Position numbers and translations under genes: made by a program. A stretch of DNA of 64,000 nt from Forficula auricularia (Eukaryota; Arthropoda; Insecta; Dermaptera; Forficulidae). A model generated the notes under the pieces. That model had not been told where the DNA came from, ran no database searches, and saw only the letters and a program-made list of their open reading frames with translations. This document shows, piece after piece, positions 34,845-47,400 of the stretch. The stretch is taken from contig JALMQS010000187.1 in assembly GCA_024734495.1 (NCBI GenBank), forward strand, positions 6,246,304-6,310,303, written 5' to 3'. Position 1 is the stretch's first letter. The number at the start of each line of letters is the position of its first letter.

Positions 34845-35515
34845 TTGTTTTCAGGTATAAGCTAAAATTAAGTACAGTGTAATGTGAAAATACATAGATT
34901 CGAATCGAGTTTCATTAGATAAAATTAATTAAGATTGGCAATTTATACTCACAGGAAACGTTTTCAAATATAAAGCTAAAATTTGGTGCATTAAAATGCA
35001 AAAATACATAGTTGCCTACCAAGTTACAGCTTATTAAATAAAACCATTCTATATTGACAATTCATATTCTCGGGAAAGATTTTCAGATAAATAGCTAAAA
35101 TTTGGTTCTTTGTAACATAGTTGCATATCAATTTTCAGCTCAACTAAAATCAATCAAGATTTTTGTACTTTCAGGAAACGTTTTCAGGTAGGTATAAGAT
35201 TAAAATTTGGTGAATTGTAATGTGAAAATATATATTTGTGAACCAATTTTCAGCTTATTAACTAAAACCTTTCAAGATTGGCATTTTGTACTCTCAGGAA
35301 ACGTTTTCATGTAAAAAGCTAAAATTTAGTTCATTGTAACAAGGTTGCGTACCAATTTTCAGCTCATTAACTAAAACCATTCAAGATTGTCATTTTCTAT
35401 TTTTCAGGAAACGTTCTCAGGTTTAAGATAGAACTTTGGTGCATTGTAATGGGAAAATACATATTTGCGTACCAATTTTCAGTTCATTAGCTATAACTAA
35501 AACCATTTATACCAA
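34845..35515. repeat. Tandem array of five to six ~120-bp units
   Basis: Degenerate tandem repeat. Each unit contains CAGGAAACGTTTTCAGGTA or a close variant, then GCTAAAATTTGGTGCATTG, GCGTACCAATTTTCAGCTC and AACTAAAACCATTCAAGATT. Spacing between units is roughly 115-130 bp and divergence rises at the left. Satellite-like and non-coding. Confidence 0.75.
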
Positions 35516-37054
35516 ATGAAAATAATTTATATCTTATATGGTAAAGTTATCAATAATTTTTTTTTTACTTAATTGATATATTTTCATCAGAGAAAATGAA
35601 TAAATTTGATATATTCGAGAAAACATTTTTTTGGAAACTTATCCGCCAACAAGTCTCAACTTGTCCATGCGTGTCTCGACTCGTTTGAATCTATTAAATA
35701 TTTGTAATTGGAAATAAGCAAAACTGCCAATTCTAGAGCAATTGAGTACTTTATCTAATAGTTGACTTCTTGACAAAATTGACTATTTATTTATTTATAT
35801 TATTAAAAAACAAATATCCTTCGATGGCTTCTTTTAATTATTACGCTTGTTTACAATTTATTTGCCACAGTCTTCGATGCTGATTGTTAGTCAATCTCTC
35901 AACGCGTGTGGCAAGAATTTTTATTTAATATTCTTATAAAAAATATATAATATGTTGAGAATTTGTAATTAAATAATTCCTCGTTGTAAAATTTAATTGT
36001 AGGATTTGTCTCTTTTACGTCGATAAGTAAGTTTTGAAGATTTTAATTGATTTTACAAGCAGTCCCATAAACTTCATATTCTACATGCTCACCTGAACCA
36101 ATTTAAAGATAATATGGGTGCCTAATCAGAGAAGTAAGGAGAACGTTTTCACCAATATGTGATGGACTTTGAACGAGGTTACCAAGGGCATTACAACGAG
36201 ACTATGATGGGAGATTACATTTGGGTTTTAATACGAGAAAGTCCATACAAACATAAGAAAATCACTATAAAAATATTCAGTTTTGAACTTGATTTTTTTA
36301 TTATTTTACATTTGTATGCTATTACTAATCAACCAATCATTATTCTTGTATTAAAAAGACTCCGAGCAGCTAATTTTTTTCTGATAGTAATAAAATTATG
36401 AAAAAATCAGTCATTTTTCTTAAAATTCGAAAAATTGCTCTGGTTTCTACAAAAGCAAACTTTGTTAAAAAAAATTATTTTTCCCTTTATTAGTAACGTA
36501 GAAGAAACTAAAATTTGACATTCAGAAGTCAGACCCAAAAATCGTGTCGACCGGTGTTATGTTTATAATTTTATTTATTTATTAAAATATATATATATAT
36601 ATTTTTTTTTTTTCTAAAATTATTTGAGTGAAAATTATATTTTCAAAATATTATATATACGGCTATATTTATATAATTTTTTGTCAGATGCTTGTCTTCT
36701 GGGGGTTCCACAACTGGTGGTAACAAAGAATTGCCAAGTCGATCGATAACTAAATCTGCTACTCCTATCAAAAAATATTTTTATAAAAATTATCCATCGT
36801 TCAGAAGAGGTCACTCGTGATTTCTCTGATTCCTAAATTTTTTAGGGGGTCTATCAAAGACATTAACGCTTTTAGAAACTCCTGTAAAATTTTATAATCA
36901 AGCTTTCCTTTTCTTCTTACGCTTCATAAATATTCCTCCGTAATCCTTCGTATCTCAGCCTTAGTCTTAACATCTGTTCTCTTCTCTCTATTCAGGTTTT
37001 TTGCACAAAGGTCTTTTCTCTTCAATCCTATCATTCTTCATTTGTAATCAAAAT
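35516..37054. other. Gene-free stretch with one transposon-protein fragment
   Basis: Mostly AT-rich DNA. At 36159-36300 the plus strand reads DFERGYQGHYNETMMGDYIW followed by LIRESP. This resembles the tail of uncharacterised insect transposon proteins of the QGxYNExMMGDYxW type. It looks like a 3'-terminal remnant, with frame lost afterwards. Confidence 0.35.
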
Positions 37055-38487
37055 ACATTAAAATGGTAACAACCCATTTTCGCACATTGTTGAACAAAGA
37101 ATCAAATTTAGAAGTATGTTTTTTTTATGCATAGTAGAGTTAATAAATCTTAAATCTTAACTTTTTCATAATTTATTAATTTAATACCTTAAAAATAGGA
37201 AAGAGATTAACCAGACAAGCCAAATATAGAATAAATTTCGTAAAAATTAGTTTATTTTTCATATTTAAAGAGAAGTCGGCCAAAGCCGGGATTATCGAAA
37301 GTCATTCGTGGTATATGAGCTTTAAGGCCCAGTTCTGAATACAGGCAGGGGAGTGAGAATAGACAGGGTTCAAACACCCTCATTTAACAGAATAGAACAT
37401 TATGATTGGCGATGTACCTTAGAAGGGGTAGAAATGAAAAACGAATCGTATAAAATGTGGTCTCCACCCGCCGAGGAGACACGATTGGAAATGCATAAAA
37501 GGACCAACACGAAGAAATAGACTATCTTTTACACTCTCTATTACTCTATCCATCTTATATTACACTCCCTATATTATACACTCTCTCTCTATTACTCTTC
37601 TCTATTATTCCCTCTATACTCCATTATACTACCACGCTCTTATCATTGAAATTATCGCTCTGCATCTCTACACCTCATTTACATCGCTATTTTTCCAATA
37701 TTTTACGGCGACTACATCATTTCGATATCACGAGCATATTTCTTCTTTCTGGAGCCGTCTTTGCGGGCATTCGCATTCATCCACTCGCCAGCCCATTGAT
37801 CGGCACTTATATCATTAGCACGATAGCTAATTGAACATCACGGGCAAGAATATCTGTCCGGCACTCGTGAAGACACCACGGAAGCTTACAAAAAGGCGAG
37901 ACTCCTGGAACATTACGAACGCTTCGACGTGGCAGTCTACGGAACCTGAGCGAGAGGTGGCCAAGGCACAGCTATCGCTGTTTGAATTATTTGAACCGGT
38001 CAGCGCACTTCGAGAGCAAACGTAAATAATCATAATTTCTTTGAACGATCTCCGTTCACCCATTAAAGCCATCAAATTAATCAATTCTTGCTGACTGTTA
38101 AATTCACAAAGGACCTTAATAAATCATATATTGTAAATTATATTCTTGGTTATCATTTACTGTTAAGAAAATTCCCCCATTCTCCTTTGCAGCTAGAATT
38201 CATTCAATTATTTTTATTTTATTTTTGCCTATTTAAAATTATTTTTTTTTATTTTTTTTTTAAATTCATTGCATCAGATTAACTTCAATAACGTAGAATT
38301 TGAAACATAAAAGTAAATTCAGTAGTTTATCAAACTAGTACAACGAGATACACTGAGTTACACACCACCACCACTTCTAAAAAGGTTAGTATTCTCACAC
38401 TCAGGAATATTCCCCTTAAAAGTACCCTAAAAGAGCCCATTTCCATACCCCTCCAACCACCTACCCTCCCTAACCCCATTGCAACAT
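37055..38487 (+). repeat. 1.4-kb LTR-like repeat, copy 1
   Basis: It begins ACATTAAAATGGTAAC and ends CCCCATTGCAACAT. It is matched along its whole length, at high identity, by 55220-56706 in the same orientation. An internal GCATAAAAGG at 37493 could be a TATA box, followed by a CT-rich stretch. Short open frames at 37646-37834 and 37831-38025 have no known domain. A solo LTR or a non-autonomous element would explain it. The two copies cannot be the two ends of one element because RpS3A lies between. Confidence 0.6.
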
Positions 38488-38967
38488 ATTTTAAACAACC
38501 AAACAGACATCAAAACTTCACCAATAATTAATATTTTAATCAATGATATTTAATTAAAATTAAAAAAAAAAAAAAAAATTAAAAAAAATTTCACTAGCAC
38601 CTGCACATCACATTGTATTGTTTACTGCTCTCTTTACGGTACATACATAATATCTGCACCTTCCAAGTATAAATATCCTTTCTTTATTCTCAGCTTAGGG
38701 CTTGTTCGCTTTCCCACTTTGAGACCATTCCATTCTCTGATAATTCTTTCATAACTACACTAACTCATAAATAACTGTCCATCATATTATGGGATATTCT
38801 CCGCTCTTTTCAATGTAAAATGCTTTTGAAAATAAAGATTTGTTTTCGCCTTGAGAAAGGCGTTTGCTTGCTCTTTGCCGGTCAGAATTCTTTGATGAAA
38901 TGACAGGTGAACAGCAAGGACACGCGAAAAATTATGCATACGTCACCTAAAAGGCGGGAATAATTAA

Positions 38968-39036
38968 CCAATCAGCTTAATTGCTAATTAGAGCCAGGTC
39001 TATAAAAGCAGCCAGCTCCTCGAAGCGAATTCAGTT
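38968..39036 (+). promoter_or_regulatory. Orphan core promoter: CCAAT, TATA and initiator
   Basis: ACCAATCAG (CCAAT at 38968), TATAAAAG at 39001-39008 and the arthropod initiator TCAGTT at 39031-39036. The A of the initiator lies 32 bases from the TATA start, the textbook spacing. The transcript side begins with TCAGTTGTC-type repeats and a 16-codon frame at 39085. There is no real gene downstream, so an LTR promoter is the likeliest source. Confidence 0.55.
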
Positions 39037-39379
39037 GTCATTTGTCAGTTGTGAGTTGTTATTCAGTTGATAAAGCTCATTGAAATGGGACAATTCACCA
39101 GGGAACGATTTGCTGAAGAAACAGCTTGTGTCTAAGAAGTAATTTGTATACACGTTCTGTAACGAAGAAGCAATTAATGCGGGCCTTGTGCCATTATTTT
39201 ATTCAAAGCATGTTTCAACTGCCTAGTGCAAATTATTATTTAAAATAACATTTTTCTGGCTTTACGCCGACAAGAGAGATTCTAATCTCTGAAGATTATC
39301 TCCCATCCAAGCCCGGCGAATCTCCTTCCAACTAACCCTTCGAGCCAAACATAATAAAAATCTAGCTATAATACTTATA

Positions 39380-39492
39380 TATGTTGCATGTCAGAGAGAG
39401 ATTTGTCTTAAGGGTTTGGCTACTGGCCCGGCAAGCTTAGTTAGCGCTTGGGTTCGATTCCTAAGGTGACGAACCTCTCTGATATGCAATGT
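39380..39492. repeat. Hairpin element with tRNA-like box B
   Basis: GCATGTCAGAGAGAG at the left is complementary to CTCTCTGATATGC at the right. Between them lies CTTGGGTTCGATTCC, a box-B-like segment. Box A is not at normal distance, so this is not a tRNA gene. A related hairpin is at 59510-59735. Confidence 0.45.
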
Positions 39493-39619
39493 AAAAATAT
39501 TTCTCTAATATCTATGATGTCCTTTAAAGTTAAATTCATTTAATAATAAAAATCATCCATCATCTTAATCATTTCCTATAATATTAAATAAATTCTGATC
39601 ATCATTTTATTTTATCTTC

Positions 39620-39705
39620 AGTCAATGTTCTCCTGACGATGAGTTAAGAGCTCGAAATATATAGAGTAAACTTAAAAAAATCTTTGTATTTTAATTTTTA
39701 CTTTA
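39620..39705 (+). repeat. Penelope-like end, family j fragment
   Basis: CTCCTGACGATGAGTTAAG and GAGCTCGAAATATATAGAG, the same motif as in 24715-24968, here as a single forward copy that runs straight into the next repeat at 39706. Confidence 0.5.
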
Positions 39706-41190
39706 TCCAATGCGAAGCATGGGAGAAAGTATTGTAATCGGCCGCGCGGCAAGCGCGACTTCAAAGGGTCCTCAGGTAAAGACTACGGAACCCATGGACT
39801 CAATTAAGGTCACAAATTGAAGTATTCAATGAGATTGAATTTTAGCACGTGACGGTTTTGCCAAAAATTATCTGGGATCTCGTCGAGAGGCCAAAAAGTG
39901 TCATTTTTTTTGGAAGTGCGTGGGGATGGATGGATGGATGTATGTTATCGTTTTTTTCGTCCACGATTTTTTCCACACCTTTGCACCGATTGAAATGAAA
40001 TTGAAAATCTACCATTATTTTAACAAAATGAAGCGCTGATTAGTTTTTGGTACATATCGGCCCACAAACATTAGTATTATACAAAATTATTTATTTCAGT
40101 ACTTTTTTAGTTTTTTCTAAATATCTTTAAAATGACTTAACCAATTTTGATGAGATTTAATATCCTAATTAAGTACCTTGGGGACGACAAAAAAGGTTAA
40201 ATAAAGTTTTTAGTAAAATTATATTTTAAAGTAATTTACTCTAAAGTAAGATTTTTAAATTCTTTAAAATTTATTCATTTTATCTGCTTAATATAGGACT
40301 TATTTAACCTAACTAAGTAAGAGTGGATAGGCTTTTCTCTGTGAAATGCTAAAAATTTGGAAGGAAAGTTTATAAGTAACCAACCATAGCAACTGCGTTC
40401 TTTTCTTATCCGTTACCTTTATAGAGGAATCGACTTAAAACCAAAAATAGCGATTGATTCCCATCTAGTACTTGAGGAATAATCATTCTATATTGGAATT
40501 TTGACGTTTCGGTTTTTATTGGTAACCATTGCTGAAGACATGGAGGAATCGGCTTAAAATCAAAAATAACGATCGATTCTTATCTAATAGGTACTAGAGG
40601 AATAACCTTATTGCATTCCATTTTTGATGTTTTGACTATTAATGGCAACCTCTACTGAAAACGTGGAAGAATCGACGTAAAATCAAAAAGACTAAATTCT
40701 TTTATGGCAAACAACTCAAACGGAATGCAATAAGGTTATCTCTAGTATTAGATAAGAATTGATCGTTATTTTTTATTTTCAGCCCTTTCCTCCATGTCTT
40801 CAGCAATGGTTACCAATAATAATCGAAGCGTCAAAAATCTAATGTAGAATTGTTATTCCTCGAGTATTAGATGAGAATCGATGGCTATTTTTGATTTTAA
40901 GTCGATTCCTCCATATCTTCAGCAATATGGTTACCAATAAAAACCGAAACGTCAAAAATCCAATGTAGAATGGTTATTCCTCGACTATTAAATGAGAATT
41001 GATCATTATTTTTGAATTAAAGTCAACATGAACTGCAAATTGCAAGTGATATCTGATTAATAATAAAGGAATAAACATATTATTTTTTTATTGTTAAAGG
41101 ATAAATAATTAATATATCCAGTACACACCAAGCCAGCAAAACATATTAATATTTCAAATGAATTTGCATAAAGTTTAGCAACGATCCGTT
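39706..41190 (+). repeat. 1.5-kb interspersed repeat with internal foldback array
   Basis: It starts ACTTTATCCAATGCG and includes GAAAGTATTGTAATCGG and AATGAAGCGCTGATTAG. The first 600 bp and the last 100 bp match 57205-58140. An array of units shared with 12515-13075 occupies 40425-41035. It ends with ATTTCAAATGAATTTG and CAACGATCCGTTGCAG, also seen at 13210-13270. Non-coding. It may be a Helitron-like or other non-autonomous element. Confidence 0.5.
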
Positions 41191-41194
41191 GCAG

Positions 41195-41290
41195 TTTATT
41201 TTCTCCTTGTGAAACACCATCAACTCCAACCTAATTTTATTTTAACAATGTTTCACTATAAACCAACACCGCGTTCCCTAAATTTGATTG
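41195..41290 (+). repeat. Penelope-like family j fragment
   Basis: CTCCTTGTGAAACACCA through ACCGCGTTCCCTAAATTTG matches the right arm of the inverted pair at 24715-24968. Confidence 0.5.
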
Positions 41291-41561
41291 TAATTCTATC
41301 CATCCATTTCCATCTTCAACATTCTCATGTAGCCCCACATTTTAAAAAGGACCCCAATCTCCTATTTTCTATGATTTTTATAAAATATACTATATTTTAC
41401 ATGCTTTAAATGCTGCCCTATTATCAATACCTATATGTATATTTTAATTTAACGAGAATATTTTTCTTAATCAATTAAATAAAAAAATATAGATATCGCA
41501 TATTTTATAAGTAAATTAAAGGATGAGACTAGAAAAATATATTTAAAAACAATAATTAGTT

Positions 41562-41567
41562 TTTATT
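41562..41567 (-). terminator. Polyadenylation signal of RpS3A
   Basis: AATAAA on the minus strand, about 70 bases past the RpS3A stop codon. Confidence 0.5.
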
Positions 41568-41634
41568 TTTTCACATTATTATTTAAGATATTCAGGTGAG
41601 TGTAAAACATAAAATGGTTATATTATGGAGTGGC

Positions 41635-43770
41635 TTAAACCGATTCTTGTACAGGAGGCTCATATTTATCTGGACGGCTTACTTTTACTCCCGTATCGTC
41701 TTTATCACTTTCACTGGAATGCATTTCCAGAAGCCGATTAAGAGAGAATCGAGGTTTTTTTAAAACTTTTACCTAAAAAAAAAAAATGCATTTAATTTTT
41801 CTGAAAAATTAGCACATATTATTTATTCATTAACCTCTAGAAAAGTAATTATGAACACAATATTATTTATGAAAATTCTTGAATTATTAAAATATCAAAA
41901 GAAATTAATCTCTATATAAATATTTAATGAAAGTAATATATTTTCGTGGAAGTGACATTTTATTTTCTTAAGACACAAAAAATTCACAAAGGAGAAACTT
42001 TTTGTAACATTTCCCTTACTTGACGAATGAAATTTTAAAGTAATTTATTTTTCATCTCTATATAAAATTGCAAAATCAAAAAATTATTCATAAGAAGGAT
42101 TCTTTGTAAAATTTTCTCTTTTGACCAAGGGTGTAAAAAGAGATTTTTTAGTGATATTTTAACGAATTTTCTTTTAGTTCTATATAAAATACTCATTTAA
42201 ATACAAGTTTAATATTTCAAAATATAGAGACGTGAGGATGCCTCGCACTGAATATTTTGGCCAGGAGTGCAGATGACCTTATAGTTACGTTAAGAAATTA
42301 TTGATTTTGTGAAATTCCTTTTTTTTTTAACAAAGATTTGGTACAAAATATGCCATCAAATAATACAAATTTATAGTAGAAACGAGTTTGTAATTTTATA
42401 TGATCTAATAAAATAAATTTGTCACCAGATTTTACCTTTCTTATATAAACATCATGCAGTGGATAAATTCCTTGACACCTGGATTCAATATCTTTAGCAA
42501 TAGAATCCGGTAAGAGCTCTTTGACGAACCCCTTTAAATCACAAGCTGTAACTCGCTTTGATATGATTTCAACCATTTTTTTACGAATTGCGCGAACCTG
42601 ATATACATATAAAAAAATAAGATATAATTACGTACAAAGATTAACAAGTCAAGTTTAATATTAATAAAATTCTAACATCAAATAGTTAATACCATTTAGT
42701 TAGACCATTGAAAATGTAGACATGTATAAATATCTAATTACTCTAGGGAAATATAAACATAAACATAAATACAAATATAGGCAGGTCTTTTAAATAATAC
42801 TAAATCTAATTAAGAAAAGGAGGAAAAAAATTGTTTTTCTATGCCTTTGCTAAAAAATAAGAAAGTTTTGAACACTACTGTGGAGAGAAGAAGGAAACAT
42901 TTTATTTGTTTAATTCATTGACTCTTTGAAACCCTGAAGAAGGAGGGAAGAATCCTCCGAAACGTCGGTTTGAAAGGAGGAAGGATTCCAATAAATTACA
43001 CCTTATTTTATATATATAATTTGAAAGTTTATATTGGGAAAATAAGGACAAATATTTTATGTGTGACTTTTTTATTTATCAACCAACGTTTCGTCGACTT
43101 TGCCGACTTCTTCAGGGCTTCAAATAGTCATGTCACACATTCGTTTAAATTTTCTTATTACCTTTGTTACCATTGAAGGCCATCAGAATACAATTTTCAA
43201 AAGATATTTGGCACATTCACAAAAAACACAATTTTTTTCTCTTTTTAATAACAACCTTATCAATACAGAACAGAACAGTAAGAAGTGATTACTGTTCTGT
43301 TCTGTATTGATAAGGTTGTTATTAAAAAGAGAAAAAAATTGTGTTTTTTGTGAATGTGCCAAATATCTTTTGAAAATTGTATTCTGATGGCCTTCAATGG
43401 TAACGAAGGTAATAAGAAAATTTAAACGAATGTGTGACATGACTATTTGAAGCCCTGAAGAAGTCGGCAAAGTCGACGAAACGTTGGTGGATAAATAAAA
43501 AAGTCACACATAAAAAACTTGTCCTTATTTTCCCAATATAAACTTTCCAATTATAAATTAAATTATGGACGGAAATGATAATACTTATTTTATATGTGTT
43601 AATTTTTTCTTTCCTCACTACCCTTGGGCTGCCTTCCATTACATACAAATACTAATTTAAAATTGCGTCCACTAATATATCGTATTATATATATGAAACT
43701 GTGTTATCCAAATTTATTATCATAAAGAGAAACAAAGAGGTTATACGTATATATATATATATATATATAT

Positions 43771-43819
<49 letters not shown>

Positions 43820-44425
43820 GCCTGTCGATAGCGACAATCCACTGCTGAATATAGGCCTCTTCCATCAAATGGAAGGGGGTTGGCATTAAGTCACCACGCA
43901 TGCCAGACGGATTGGTGACTAGGAATCAGATTATAGCCGGTCAAATATCAATGCAGGGACTCGGACTCGAACTCGGGACTCCTGCTTAGAAGGCTAGTGT
44001 CTTTAAGCTCTCGGCTAATTCGATTCCTATATATATATGTATATATATTATTTATTTGTTTAAGACTATAGTTTCAAAAGCTTGAACTTCATCATCAGTC
44101 TTTTTAATTATAAATATTATGTTACATGAATTTACAGGAATTTCTAAAGCGTGTTGTTGCGACATCGTGTTATATTAATACCGTGTTAGGAGGCCTATCT
44201 TTACTTTAAATGACTCTCAGCACTGGTTGATTAAGGAAATTATGGGCCCTAGCCGCAATCTGATTTCGAGTCGCATATTGCCCTACATTTGGAGCCATTG
44301 CTCCAACTATTCCAAATATAAAGTAAAGAAAATTTTTGAAAAATATAATAAACTTTTTAAAATTTAAATTATATTCAAGTACTAGGTAGTTTCACAAAAA
44401 TAAAGATAATGTGCTTGTTTATCAC

Positions 44426-44471
<46 letters not shown>

Positions 44472-47400
44472 TTCGGGGTATAAGCCCATCTTCAGGAGTT
44501 CAGAGAGGAAACTAACTATTCCAACTATTTTGAAGCTGCCCTAAAATTTTTTTTTTTAAATTCTTCCAGATTATATTAAAGGTTTTTCTTCGGAGACGGA
44601 CCAGTCGGCAGATTTATAAATGAGGATAATGGGAGGCGGTCCAGGAATAAATAAAAAAGATTATTATAAAGAGAATAAAAAAAAATATATATATATATAT
44701 AATATATTTTGTCAAGCAGTTTAATTTCTTACTTTAGATTTTTGAGCATAGCATGTTTTTCTTTGAGAATTCATATCTTTCTTAGTAAATCCAATACTGA
44801 AAACACGCAAAAGATAGCCATCAAGGGTTCTCACATCCACAAAGGCTTCAATTAAAGTCTGAAATTGAAAAATTAAAAATATTTTAATATGAACAACGTT
44901 CCAGTTATTCAAGTTGTATTGACTGGGATAATTTTAAATGAAAAATGCATAAGAACTTAAGAATGAATGATAAGATTACCTGCCACTTTTTAACCATACT
45001 TCGAATTTTATCAGTAGTGAAATCCATTCCATTAAAATTTGTTAACACATTCTTTCCATGTACCTCCTCAGCGATGAACATAAATTTTCGATAAGAACGT
45101 TCGCTATCCGGGTCATTTTCTAAATCCGACAATGAGACTTCGAATGATCTTTTTTTCAACGTATCAGACGACAATTCTATAAAAATAAAGGAAAAAGAAA
45201 ATTGAATTCGAATTTTTTCGGACTTTTTTTTTTGATGATTGAATGATAAGGATAGAAGATCAAGTTGCACCAAAAAGGAACAGCTTCTGTAGTCCGACCC
45301 TCCCATCGTGAAAAAAAGAAGATATTTCGGGGATTATGTTAAATTTTGCAAGTCACACGCCTTTTGAATAGAACGTGAGTTATTTAGAAGGTGCAGCTCC
45401 TATAGTCGGGGTTGACTCTTGCATCGTGAAAAGAAGGAGAATAGAAAGAAATTTCAGGAATTGGTACCTGAGATGCGACTGAGATGAAAGACTGAAGTTT
45501 ATATGTCACTCGAAACACGAGGAGTTCCAGTCTCTAGAAGTCATAAGAATAATCGAGTTGGCAATGATTTTATTCGACTTGTTGGATTGGAATTCTTGAC
45601 CTCATAAGAGGTGTTTATGTCTTTATAAAACCCATATTTTGATAAATATTCTAGCGTGATCCGTGATGTCGGATGAAGCCCGGAGGCCAATTCTCACCAC
45701 AAAAATATGAAAGGTCATAATTCTGCTAGTGTACTAAGGCTACAATACTTGATAATAAGTATCGTACTAGATAAGATCTGACTAAATGGACTTTAGTATC
45801 CGAGGCCATAAAAAAAATTAATAATTAAAAAGTACTTCTTTTTTTAACCGACTCCAAAAAAGGAGGAGGTTCTCAATTCGACTGAATTTTTTTACATGAT
45901 TTTTTTTGTATCTATGTTACCTGATATCTTCGCCAATTGTGAACCGATTTTGATTATTTTTTTTGCATTGGGTTCAGTATAGTTTCCGATTGGTTCCATT
46001 TTTTTTTTCATTGGTATTGGACCTCTTTTGTTATGTTTGTTCACGCATAACTTCTTTGTTTATAAATCGATTTTAATGATTCTTTCTGCGTTTGGATCAG
46101 TATAGCTCAAACAAAAGACGAATCGACGAGATGATTTAAAAATCTCGTAAGACGGGGTAGCGTAAGTCGAGGTATTAGGCCCGGCGCAAATTGAACCTAG
46201 CCCATGCCCAGCCCACGTGTGGTCAAGACCAGAAAAAAATTAAACTTGGGCCGGGCGTGGAATGGGCTTAAGGCCCGGCGCAAATTGAACCCAATCCACG
46301 CACAGCCTACGCGTGGTCTAGACCCAGTCTATCCACGCAGTAGCGCATAATGAACCCAGCCCACACCCACGCCATATCTACACTTTCCATATAAAGAGTT
46401 AAAAATTATTATTATTTTTTAAAATTAAATAAGAATTTATGAAGTTTTCTAATTACCCACGATCCACTCGAGACCCACTGAACGTGGGCTGGTCATGGAG
46501 TGAGTTTAATATGCTCTACTCCGTCTCAAACCTTGTTTTACAAAACAGCCCACGCGTGGGCTGGGTTCAATTTGCGCCGGCCCTTACTGTATTTTCAAAC
46601 ATTCAACACCCCTTCAAGATTGGATGAGAACAAACGCGTCCGCATTCGTTTATCCCTATGACTTCTAGAGTGTAACTCGTTTCTCCCATCCGTCTTTTCT
46701 ACATATAAATCTTCAATCTTTCAATTTATTGTTTATTTATTTACTAGCTGCAAGGCCCGCCTTCGGCGGCCCTCTTGCTAGCCTGGGGCTCGCCCCTGCC
46801 CCTCCCCCCCCCTCCCGAAACCCACCCAGCACCACCACCCCAATGTACAGACAAAACCTTAATTTTATATAGGTATATAGATAATTTCATTTAAATTGGT
46901 AACCATGACGACTGTTTTTGTTGGGGGACGGACATAGGTACATACAGAGGTAGGCACAAATGCACTTTAGTAGTATAGGATAATGATATTGATACAAGAA
47001 GAAAGTGAACTAAAATAGTACAACCTCTGAAGTCCGGGTAGGACCCTTGAATCTTGAAAAGAAGAAATTTTAGGGATTGTGTCACAGTTGAATGTATCTG
47101 AGAATCCCCTAAAATTTCTTCTTTTCACGATTCAAGGGTCCAACCAGAGCTACAGAGAGGTTGTACCATTTTAGTGCAATTTCTTCTTATATCAATACCT
47201 ATCATTAAAATAAATGAATAATTTCAAGTTTGCTTTATAAATGATTATTATACAGTATTTATATAATACTTGAAAATTTTTCAAAATATTTTTAATGACT
47301 CTGATAAAAGTCTATTTACAGAAGACTTATTAATTTCTTATGGTACTTTTTTAATTTTTGTGTTGATATCTGTAATTTAGTATAATTATACATAAGGGGC

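Noticed and set aside
38968..39110. Histone-type promoter reading of the CCAAT/TATA cluster
   Set aside because: No histone coding sequence follows on either strand.
43100..43470. The same ~90-residue protein predicted on both strands
   Set aside because: An artefact of the near-perfect palindrome at 43014-43583; no recognisable domain.
43701..43901. Open frames with poly-histidine or poly-methionine runs on the two strands
   Set aside because: They are translations of the (ATC)n and (AT)n microsatellites at the tail of a SINE, not genes.
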